Made by a program: the position numbers and the translations under genes
Shown here: positions 1 through 4,231 of the stretch, piece by piece
Position numbering within the stretch: position 1 is the first letter of the stretch
Layout of the letters: every line of letters starts with the position of its first letter
The notes under the pieces: model-generated
Told to the model about the DNA's origin: nothing
Databases searched by the model: none
The model's input: the letters and a program-made list of their open reading frames with translations, nothing else
Assembly: GCA_019510535.1 (NCBI GenBank)
Contig: JAEKKE010000119.1
Span: 1-8,451 of the forward strand
DNA: 8,451 bases
Direction: 5' to 3'
Source of the DNA: Acidobacteriota bacterium
GTDB taxonomy: Bacteria; Acidobacteriota; Terriglobia; Terriglobales; Acidobacteriaceae

Positions 1-702
1 GCGCTGATAGTGGACAGGCTCGGTATAGAACTTCGGATCCGTCACCGTCATGTCGACATGAATGTGGCCAATGTCAGGTCGCGTCCAGCGTTCAATCACA
101 TGCTGCTGATCGCTATGTGGATTGGCGTTCTCATCCGCCCACGTCCGTTGCTCCTTGAACGCGTTGGAGTCGATCACAAACGTGTCGCCATCCCACGAAC
201 CAATCTCCTCACCGAAGAACGACGGATCAGGATCCTCCGCATGTTTGCGGCCATCGAAGGGGACCAGGCGATAGGTCGTGTACCAGTAGAGAAAGACCGC
301 GTGATCCGCACCCTGCAGCAGTTGAAAGGGGAGCCCGCTGGCATTGTGCCGCGGCAAGCCTCCGACGATGCACACTGCCTCCGGATCAACCGTGTGTTCC
401 AGGTTGTACTTCAACGCGGCTTCACCGGCAGGCGTGAAAGGAAGCTTGTATCCCGGATAGTCTTTTCCAAGATTCCCCGTGGGCTTGTCTTTCTTTGACG
501 GAATCCAATATCCCGAAAGATCCGGATGACCGTTCAATCGCGGCGCCGGTCCTTTCGGCAGATCCGCTTCATTGCGCGAAAACGGTGAGTTCTCGCGGCC
601 GGTCACATCTGGCGCCTTCTTTTGTTGCGCCGATAAGCCGGCAGCGACAGAGAGATATACCGCAAGCGACACAGATGCGTGGAAACGCAGCATTGCTTTC
701 AT
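1..702 (-). CDS. Secreted protein of unknown function, GLPRHN-motif family (3' end outside window)
   Basis: The frame stays open from an ATG at 702 to the left edge (234 codons), so the C-terminus is missing. GGAAAGG lies 7 nt before the ATG. Residues 1-25 form a signal peptide ending LSA, with QQKK after it, so the protein is probably periplasmic or secreted. Visible motifs are GHPDLSGYW (58-66), DPEAVCIVGGLPRHN with Cys111 (106-120), FLYWYTTYRLVPFDGRKH (137-154), DPDPSFFGEEIGSWDGDTFVID (157-178), PHSDQQHVIERW (195-206) and VTDPKFYTEPVHY (220-232). From memory this motif order is typical of a large, uncharacterised protein family expanded in Acidobacteriota, often encoded beside DUF6152 and DUF6644 genes as here. 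I know no biochemical function. It is transcribed away from the shared control region and is preceded by its own Cys-rich leader frame at 841-894. The plus-strand frames over this region are its mirror images. Confidence 0.88.
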   Translation of the reverse strand, partial: MKAMLRFHASVSLAVYLSVAAGLSAQQKKAPDVTGRENSPFSRNEADLPKGPAPRLNGHPDLSGYWIPSKKDKPTGNLGKDYPGYKLPFTPAGEAALKYNLEHTVDPEAVCIVGGLPRHNASGLPFQLLQGADHAVFLYWYTTYRLVPFDGRKHAEDPDPSFFGEEIGSWDGDTFVIDSNAFKEQRTWADENANPHSDQQHVIERWTRPDIGHIHVDMTVTDPKFYTEPVHYQR

Positions 703-725
703 CGCAAAACCTTTCCAGTTGGCCT

Positions 726-740
726 GAGACACAGCGTCTC
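726..740 (-). promoter_or_regulatory. Small inverted repeat in the leader of the secreted-protein gene
   Basis: GAGAC, a 5-nt loop and GTCTC form a short stem that starts 23 nt upstream of the ATG at 702, just before the ribosome-binding site. A second GTCTC on the minus strand lies just after the hairpin at 799-821 and could pair with the same GAGAC, so alternative folds are possible. The stem is short and may be chance. Confidence 0.3.
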
Positions 741-798
741 GCATACGTGGCGATGCGCTCGACAGGCTCTTTACTTTGTTTGTTGAAGAGATTTGAGA

Positions 799-821
799 CT
801 GCCGGTTTTCACAACCGGCAG
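799..821 (-). promoter_or_regulatory. Leader hairpin between the Cys-rich peptide and the secreted-protein gene
   Basis: A perfect 9-bp stem (CTGCCGGTT/AACCGGCAG, 5-nt loop) lies 19 nt after the stop of the minus-strand Cys leader frame. Read on the minus strand it is followed by TCTCAAATCTCTTC, which is only moderately T-rich, so it is a poor classic terminator. Its CCGGTT can also pair, with one G-T pair, with AACTGG next to the ribosome-binding site of the downstream gene. It may act in transcriptional or translational attenuation. That role is inferred from its position. Confidence 0.5.
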
Positions 822-840
822 ACGCGAGGGCGCAGACTGT

Positions 841-894
841 TTAGCAACAGGCGCAACAACAACGCATCTGTTCGAGCTGGCAGCGGCTGAACAT
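841..894 (-). CDS. Cys-rich leader peptide (17 aa), probable leaderless uORF
   Basis: This short frame on the minus strand reads MFSRCQLEQMRCCCACC and then TAA. Six of 17 residues are Cys, with a TGT TGT TGC GCC TGT TGC codon run just before the stop. The ATG starts 6 nt after a -10-like TACGGT, where transcription should begin, so translation is probably leaderless and no ribosome-binding site is expected. The stop lies 138 nt before the start codon of the secreted-protein gene. Leaderless poly-cysteine frames are known in mycobacteria as cysteine-responsive attenuators of the operon behind them; the same role here is inferred. The matching frame at 1264-1314 on the other strand, with identical promoter-to-ATG geometry, makes a chance origin unlikely. 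The peptide itself probably has no function beyond its translation. Confidence 0.72.
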   Translation of the reverse strand: MFSRCQLEQMRCCCACC

Positions 895-900
895 GTGCAA

Positions 901-929
901 ACCGTAGAGCAATTTCTAAAGCGCGTCAA
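901..929 (-). promoter_or_regulatory. Promoter for the Cys leader and secreted-protein gene
   Basis: On the minus strand, TTGACG (positions 929-924, 5 of 6 to the -35 consensus) is followed by a 17-bp spacer and TACGGT (906-901, TAnnnT). Expected transcription starts fall at about 894, the A of the leader ATG. The -35 box lies at the left end of the fold-back element. Spacer length and distance to the ATG are identical to those of the opposite promoter at 1229-1257. Confidence 0.6.
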
Positions 930-1233
930 GTGCGAGGGTGTGGCATCCAATTCCTGGCGTCAGCGTTGCGAGCGCAAATTTGTTCAGACGAGGCGGAGGC
1001 CGAAGGCTAGAGCATTTTCACTGTAGGTGTGGTGTAGGGCTTCCGCATCTATGGGCGTTTTCCGCAATGAAAACGCCGCTGCACACCCCTTCCGGGATAC
1101 CCAACAACAGGGAAAAGGCTCTATGGCTATTCCATAGTCGAGGCCGACAACGAAGTATGGGCGAATTTGCGCCGCAACGCAGAGGGCCGGGGCGCTGACT
1201 GACAGGAATTGGATGGCACACCCTATGCTTGAC
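925..1233. repeat. Imperfect fold-back (inverted repeat) of about 309 bp between divergent promoters
   Basis: Left and right arms match as reverse complements in the same order along most of their length. GTCAAG (925-930) pairs with 1228-1233. GGGTGTG (936-942) pairs with 1217-1223. CATCCAATTCCTG (944-956) pairs with 1203-1215, giving 20 of 21 over the joined block. GTCAGCG (959-965) pairs with 1193-1199, TTGCG (966-970) with 1173-1177, and GCGCAAATT (972-980) with 1164-1172. The centre is the smaller palindrome at 1008-1123. The right arm carries about 15 extra bases (1178-1192). No convincing coding sequence is present. The outer ends coincide with the -35 boxes of two outward promoters. 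It could be an inverted duplication of a promoter-upstream region, a decayed MITE-like element carrying outward promoters, or a large operator region. The pairing is seen directly; the origin is inferred. Confidence 0.8.
1008..1123. repeat. Central palindrome of the fold-back element
   Basis: The two 55-nt halves are equal in length and complementary at both ends. The outer 17 positions match at 15 (TAGAGC-TTTTC-CTGT core), and the inner 9 bp (GGCGTTTTC/GAAAACGCC, 1054-1062 with 1069-1077) pair perfectly around a 6-nt loop. The middle of each arm is poorly matched. A further small hairpin follows at 1121-1137 (CTATGG/CCATAG). This would form a cruciform in DNA or a long hairpin in RNA. Confidence 0.75.
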
Positions 1234-1257
1234 ACCATGCGAGGCGCAACTTAGAGT
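1229..1257 (+). promoter_or_regulatory. Promoter for the Cys leader and the DUF6152/DUF6644 operon
   Basis: TTGACA (1229-1234, perfect -35) is followed by a 17-bp spacer and TAGAGT (1252-1257). Transcription should start about 6-7 nt later, at or next to the ATG at 1264. Five bases upstream of the -35 box lies the block CACACCC preceded by CAGGAATTGGATG. The same block stands 6 bases upstream of the opposite promoter's -35 box, so it is a candidate binding site for a shared activator. Confidence 0.7.
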
Positions 1258-1263
1258 GCAGCT

Positions 1264-1314
1264 ATGCATTCGCTCCGCGCCATGCTTGCTTGTTGTTGCT
1301 CCCTCCATCGCTAA
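1264..1314 (+). CDS. Cys-run leader peptide (16 aa), probable leaderless uORF
   Basis: The frame reads MHSLRAMLACCCSLHR and then TAA, with three adjacent cysteine codons (TGT TGT TGC, 1291-1299). The ATG starts 6 nt after the -10 box, so the transcript should begin at or beside it and translation should be leaderless. The stop (1312-1314) lies 2 nt before a segment (1317-1324) able to pair with the left half of the terminator at 1400-1434. A ribosome stalled at the Cys codons would leave that segment free, while one reaching the stop would cover it. This layout fits a cysteine-sensing transcription attenuator for the operon starting at 1467. The function is inferred from position and codon content. 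Confidence 0.7.
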   Translation: MHSLRAMLACCCSLHR

Positions 1315-1410
1315 ATGGACGGGCGACGCACGCTTCGGCGCGCAAGGGACATGCGGAATTCGCTGTAATTCCAGCATCTCCTCACATCGCAAGGTTTAGA
1401 AGCCCGTTCC
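1281..1410 (+). promoter_or_regulatory. Attenuator leader: competing stems and antiterminator
   Basis: Several exclusive pairings are visible. CATGCTTGC (1281-1289) can pair with GCAAG and CATG (1342-1353, GGA bulge). Its right end overlaps the left arm of a second hairpin, ATGCGGAATT with AATTCC and GCAT (1351-1377). A UUCG-capped stem sits at 1329-1340. GGACGGGC (1317-1324) can pair with GCCCGTTCC (1402-1410) with one bulged T, which would destroy the terminator. Fold energies were not computed. Confidence 0.55.
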
Positions 1411-1434
1411 TTTCGGAAGCGGGTTTTTCGTTTT
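1400..1434 (+). terminator. Intrinsic terminator (attenuator) ahead of the DUF6152 gene
   Basis: CCCGTTCC, the loop TTTC and GGAAGCGGG (one bulged G) are followed by TTTTTCGTTTT. It ends 32 nt before the ATG at 1467. The only plus-strand gene before it in this region is the Cys leader frame, so it most likely attenuates operon transcription or ends a small RNA of about 170 nt. Confidence 0.75.
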
Positions 1435-1466
1435 AGGCCACATCCCAACAACACAGGAAAGACACC

Positions 1467-1916
1467 ATGAAGAGCAGATTGCTTCTCTCATCTCTTGGTG
1501 CATTGGCGCTCGCATCGGCCAGTGCGTATGCCCATCACTCCTTCTCCGCCGAGTTCGACGGCAACAAGCCCGTTCGTCTGGTCGGCAAACTCACGCGTGT
1601 CGAGTGGACTAATCCGCACTCGTACTTCTACGTCGACATCACCGACGCGAAAGGCGCTGTCACCAACTGGGGATGCGAAGGCGCTGGTCCAGGCGCACTC
1701 AGCCGCCGCGGCTTTAAGAAGGGCGATCTGAAGGTCGGTGACACCATCGTCGTGGATGGCTATCGCGCCAAGGATGGTTCGCACCTCATTGACGCTCGCC
1801 GCGTTACGCTGCCCGACGGCCGCAGCATCTACGGTGGAACGCCCGGCGACGGCGGCCCCGGCGATGACGGCTCTGTTCAGGGAGCCTTGCCCAACACCGT
1901 GAAGCCCACGAAGTAA
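1467..1916 (+). CDS. DUF6152 family secreted protein
   Basis: This is a 149-aa protein. AGGAAAG (1455-1461) lies 5 nt before the ATG. Residues 1-22 are a clean signal peptide ending AYA, and the mature chain begins HHSFSAEFD, the hallmark start of DUF6152 proteins. The core runs through VEWTNPHSYFYVDI (45-58), NWGCEG (67-72, the only Cys), LKVGDTIVVDGYRAKDGS (88-105) and VTLPDGRSIYGG (113-124), with a Gly/Asp-rich tail. The alternating short hydrophobic stretches suggest a small beta-rich periplasmic domain. The paired N-terminal histidines could bind a metal, but this is a guess. It is the first gene of an operon with two DUF6644 membrane proteins, preceded by a Cys-rich leader frame and terminator. 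The molecular function of the family is unknown to me. Confidence 0.88.
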   Translation: MKSRLLLSSLGALALASASAYAHHSFSAEFDGNKPVRLVGKLTRVEWTNPHSYFYVDITDAKGAVTNWGCEGAGPGALSRRGFKKGDLKVGDTIVVDGYRAKDGSHLIDARRVTLPDGRSIYGGTPGDGGPGDDGSVQGALPNTVKPTK

Positions 1917-1932
1917 TTCGGAAAGCATGGCC

Positions 1933-2424
1933 ATGCCTCTGCTGCAGCACATCTGTCAGGTGATCTATGACTCGCAGATCGGAACCTCGATCCGCGAGTC
2001 AGAGTACCTGTTCTCCATCATCGAATCCGTCCATGTACTCGCCATTACATTGCTGGTCGGCACCATCGCCGTACTCGACCTGCGCATGCTTGGTGTCGTG
2101 TTGCGCGATGTCTCGGTCACGCGCATTGCGCGCGCTGTCCTTCCGCTCACGTGGTCCGGCTTCGGCGTGATGTTTGTCAGCGGCCTCTTGCTCTTTTGGG
2201 CAGAGGCGGCAAAGAACTACACAAATCCCGCCTTCCGTATCAAACTCGTGCTGCTCGCTCTCGTGGGCCTTAACCCACTGATCTTTCACACCACGGTCTA
2301 TCGCCGCGTGCAGGAGTGGGAGACGGCCCGCTTCTCACCCTGGCGTGCACGCGCTGCCGCATTTGCTTCGCTCACGCTCTGGTGCGGCATCATCGTCGCC
2401 GGCCGGGCGATCGCGTATTTCTGA
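1933..2424 (+). CDS. DUF6644 family membrane protein (first copy)
   Basis: This is a 163-aa integral membrane protein with about four hydrophobic segments (roughly 27-48, 70-90, 103-121 and 140-160). Family-like features are IESVHVLAITLLVGTIAVLDLRMLG (30-54) with a His inside the first segment (His34), YTNPAFRIK (96-104) and a C-terminal AGRAI. Two ATGs are possible. The one at 1927 is only 1 nt from the GGAAAG motif (1920-1925), whereas the one at 1933 has 7-nt spacing and is preferred. The gene follows the DUF6152 stop by 16 nt and precedes its paralogue by 10 nt, so the three are probably co-transcribed. A second His lies in the third segment (His119). Intramembrane His residues could bind haem, but no evidence here proves that. 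No function is known to me. Confidence 0.85.
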   Translation: MPLLQHICQVIYDSQIGTSIRESEYLFSIIESVHVLAITLLVGTIAVLDLRMLGVVLRDVSVTRIARAVLPLTWSGFGVMFVSGLLLFWAEAAKNYTNPAFRIKLVLLALVGLNPLIFHTTVYRRVQEWETARFSPWRARAAAFASLTLWCGIIVAGRAIAYF

Positions 2425-2434
2425 AAGGCCACCG

Positions 2435-2908
2435 ATGTCGCTTCGCGTCTGGTTTGTCGCTCTTGCTCACTCGCCGCTCGGCCAGTTCATGCAGAACTCT
2501 CGCTGGGGCTTTGCCGCGGTCGAAGCCGTGCACCTGCTGGCGCTTACGCTCCTCGGAGGCTCTGTCCTGGTTTTGGATCTGCGCCTGCTGGGCCTGATTC
2601 TGCGGCGCGAGTCTCCACGTGTCCTGAACCGCGATCTCAGCCGCGTCCTGCTCAGCAGCCTCGCCATTTTGGTGTTAACCGGCATTGCCCTGGTCTCGGA
2701 GGAGGCGCTGAAGTGCTACAACAACGCTGCCTTCCGCTGGAAGATGGCCCTGCTCGCCGCGGCCGTCCTTTTTTATTTCACGCTCTACCGCAGAGTCGTT
2801 CTTAGCCTGGGCAGCGCCGCCACCCTGACCTCCCGCGTTACCGCGGTGATCTCGCTCTCACTATGGCTGGGGGTCGGGGTTGCCGGACGCGCCATCGGGC
2901 TAATCTGA
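2435..2908 (+). CDS. DUF6644 family membrane protein (second copy)
   Basis: This is a 157-aa membrane protein, paralogous to its upstream neighbour. The shared pattern includes VEAVHLLALTLLGGSVLVLDLRLLGL (29-54, His33), YNNAAFRWK (95-103), LYRRVV (117-122) and a C-terminal AGRAIGLI. About four membrane segments are visible (28-47, 70-87, 102-118, 134-154). The start at 2435 is set by GAAAGG (2423-2428), 6 nt upstream. The frame stays open further upstream, but that part overlaps the previous gene and lacks membrane character. Tandem copies may form a heterodimer. The operon ends here with no intrinsic terminator until the hairpin at 2978-3005. Confidence 0.85.
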   Translation: MSLRVWFVALAHSPLGQFMQNSRWGFAAVEAVHLLALTLLGGSVLVLDLRLLGLILRRESPRVLNRDLSRVLLSSLAILVLTGIALVSEEALKCYNNAAFRWKMALLAAAVLFYFTLYRRVVLSLGSAATLTSRVTAVISLSLWLGVGVAGRAIGLI

Positions 2909-2980
2909 CACAAAACCTGACGCAAAAGGCCGACACAAAACGGGTATAACGCAAAAAAATTGACCCAAAAAGGCGACAGG
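2906..2980 (+). repeat. Degenerate short direct repeats, (T/C)GAC(A/G)CAAAA type
   Basis: Five imperfect copies start at 2906, 2918, 2931, 2947 and 2961 (TGACACAAAA, TGACGCAAAA, CGACACAAAA, TAACGCAAAA, TGACCCAAAA), and a partial CGACAGG starts at 2974. Spacing is 12 to 16 bp. The first copy contains the stop codon of the preceding gene. The spaced A-tracts could bend DNA or bind a protein, or the array may be decayed low-complexity sequence. Confidence 0.6.
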
Positions 2981-3005
2981 GGAGTGGTTAAAGAACCACT
3001 CCCCT
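2978..3005. terminator. Strong hairpin between convergent genes
   Basis: A perfect 12-bp stem (AGGGGAGTGGTT/AACCACTCCCCT) with a 4-nt loop lies between the DUF6644 operon and tatA, which converge. No T-run follows directly on the plus strand. On the minus strand T5 and T7 runs follow 6 and 18 nt downstream. A bidirectional terminator or transcript-end stabiliser is likely. Confidence 0.65.
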
Positions 3006-3046
3006 ATGCTCGTTTCAATCTTCAACGCGCCTGCGCGCGGGCCGGG

Positions 3047-3244
3047 TTACTTCGTCTCTTCGGGCTTCGGCGTGACGGTGTGTGAGTCCTTGGTGTCTTC
3101 GGTAACACCCTTCATACCGTCCTTGAAGCCACGGAGACCTTCGCCGAGCCCCTTACCCAGTTCCGGCAGCTTCTTGCCGCCAAAAAGAACAAGCGCGACG
3201 ACCGCGATAACGATGAGGTGGGTAGGTGTGAATAGCTCGCCCAT
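3047..3244 (-). CDS. tatA: Sec-independent protein translocase protein TatA
   Basis: This 65-aa protein is the pore-forming TatA/E type of the twin-arginine pathway, which exports folded proteins across the inner membrane. It has one N-terminal membrane helix (about residues 9-22), the hinge FGGKKLPELG (21-30) diagnostic of the family, an amphipathic helix (31-46) and a charged, disordered tail. The start at 3244 is chosen because TGGAG lies 6 nt upstream and the membrane helix then begins at once, as in the family. A longer in-frame reading from 3382 adds 46 residues without family character. tatB and tatC are not in this window, so the gene stands alone. It is divergent from the beta-barrel gene with 110 bp between them. 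TatA rather than TatB is supported by the short length and the FG-x-KLPELG form. Confidence 0.93.
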   Translation of the reverse strand: MGELFTPTHLIVIAVVALVLFGGKKLPELGKGLGEGLRGFKDGMKGVTEDTKDSHTVTPKPEETK

Positions 3245-3294
3245 AACTGTCTCCAGGAATCCTTGTTCTATTGTCGCATAAACCGCAGCCTGAC

Positions 3295-3310
3295 GGACGC
3301 AGCGGCGTCC
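3295..3310. promoter_or_regulatory. Small hairpin between divergent tatA and beta-barrel genes
   Basis: GGACGC, the loop AGCG and GCGTCC form a perfect 6-bp stem in the 110-bp divergent intergenic region. A TATATC at 3317-3322 could be a -10 box for the plus-strand gene, but no good -35 box is spaced correctly. The region must contain both promoters, and I could not place them securely. Confidence 0.3.
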
Positions 3311-3354
3311 AACCGTTATATCTTTGAAGTTGCAGCTTTGCTGTCTGGAGGACC

Positions 3355-4122
3355 ATGCGACACGAAGTGACCCGGCGCGCACTTGCCGGGATGACCGCCC
3401 TGATTGCCACCACCCTGCTCTCCGCCACCATGGCAGCCCAGACTCCGGCCGACAACAGTGGCCAGACGAGTGGATCGGCAGCCCCGGCCCAGCCCTCTCA
3501 GCCGCAGCCCGGAACCGCTCCGAAGCGCAACATTCAGTTCGCCCGTCGCATTCCCGTCACCTATGACAACCGCTGGGATGTCTACGGCGGCCTCAACTTC
3601 ATGAACGGCCAGGCCGGCCAGAACCTTCCCAAGCGCTACAACATGGGCGGAGTCGAAGGCCAGGCCACCTATTGGCTGACTGACCGCATTGGACCGGCGG
3701 TCGACCTTCGCGTCGACTACGGCACCACCCCCGTCTTCCCAAATACCTTTCAGATCAATCGTCCGGTCGTCCGCCAGATCATCGGCATGGGCGGCGTGCA
3801 GTACCGCGGATGGAAGAACCAGCGCTTCGCCATCCAGTACCACGGCCTGGTTGGCGTCGGCGCCGGTAAGTTTGACGGCGGCACCCTGGGCGGCATCAAC
3901 GCTCCCAGCCACAACGCTGCCGCGAACGCCGTTGCCGTCGGCCTCTACTCCAACCGAGTCAAGCCCGTAGGCGCTTTCGGCGGCTCGCTGGACATCAATG
4001 GCAGCTATCGCTGGGCCATCCGCCTGCAGCCCGACCTGATCGTGGAGCACTACGGTACCGAGTACCGCGAGTTCTTCTCCATCTCCGGCGGCGTGGTGTG
4101 GCGCTTCGGCCACCGTCAGTAG
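3355..4122 (+). CDS. Outer-membrane beta-barrel family protein
   Basis: This is a 255-aa protein. GGAGG (3347-3351) lies 3 nt before the ATG, a tight spacing, and no better in-frame start exists because a stop lies 30 nt upstream. A signal peptide (about 1-34, ending MAAQ) is followed by a Pro/Gln/Ala-rich linker (about 37-60). The rest consists of alternating polar and aromatic stretches such as DNRWDVYGGLNFMNGQ, MGGVEGQATYWLTDRIGPAV, RFAIQYHGLVGVGAG and FGGSLDINGSYRWAIRL, ending with FSISGGVVWRFGHRQ. That is the pattern of a small (about 8-strand) outer-membrane barrel of the OmpA/porin-like type with an aromatic near the C-terminus. The specific role is unknown. It has its own terminator at 4135-4166, so it is probably a single-gene unit. 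An overlapping long minus-strand frame is a mirror artefact. Confidence 0.85.
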   Translation: MRHEVTRRALAGMTALIATTLLSATMAAQTPADNSGQTSGSAAPAQPSQPQPGTAPKRNIQFARRIPVTYDNRWDVYGGLNFMNGQAGQNLPKRYNMGGVEGQATYWLTDRIGPAVDLRVDYGTTPVFPNTFQINRPVVRQIIGMGGVQYRGWKNQRFAIQYHGLVGVGAGKFDGGTLGGINAPSHNAAANAVAVGLYSNRVKPVGAFGGSLDINGSYRWAIRLQPDLIVEHYGTEYREFFSISGGVVWRFGHRQ

Positions 4123-4134
4123 CAGACACTCTTC

Positions 4135-4166
4135 AGGCGTCCCGGTCTTCGACCGGGACGCCTTTT
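4135..4166 (+). terminator. Intrinsic terminator of the beta-barrel gene
   Basis: A perfect 13-bp stem (AGGCGTCCCGGTC/GACCGGGACGCCT) with loop TTC, followed by TTTT, starts 12 nt after the stop codon. Confidence 0.92.
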
Positions 4167-4180
4167 GCATTTAAGCCGCA

Positions 4181-4212
4181 CAAACAAAATCGCCCGCCTT
4201 CTGGCGGGCGAT
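4181..4212 (-). terminator. Intrinsic terminator of glgC
   Basis: Read on the minus strand, ATCGCCCGCC and GGCGGGCGAT form a perfect 10-bp stem with a 4-nt loop, followed by TTTTGTTTG. It begins 19 nt after the glgC stop. It is separate from the plus-strand terminator just to its left. Confidence 0.9.
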
Positions 4213-4231
4213 CATGCACAAAACAAACAGC

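Noticed and set aside
10..890. Open frames on the plus strand at 10-498 and 495-890
   Set aside because: They mirror the minus-strand secreted protein, which has a signal peptide, a ribosome-binding site and recognisable motifs. The plus-strand translations are Arg-rich with no domain.
793..1392. Open frames within the intergenic region (793-1026, 938-1198, 984-1238, 1018-1392)
   Set aside because: They lie in the inverted repeat and leader, have no ribosome-binding sites and no protein-like composition. The nucleotide-level pairing explains the region better.
1200..1434. tmRNA, 6S RNA or tRNA
   Set aside because: No tmRNA 5' signature, no T-loop or CCA end, and no long 6S-type hairpin. The Cys leader plus terminator explains the segment.
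3047..3382. Longer 111-aa reading of tatA
   Set aside because: The extra 46 residues have no TatA similarity, and the ribosome-binding site supports the start at 3244.
3316..4170. Long minus-strand frame of 284 codons opposite the beta-barrel gene
   Set aside because: The plus-strand frame has a signal peptide, barrel pattern, ribosome-binding site and terminator. The minus frame would cross two terminators and is a high-GC mirror.
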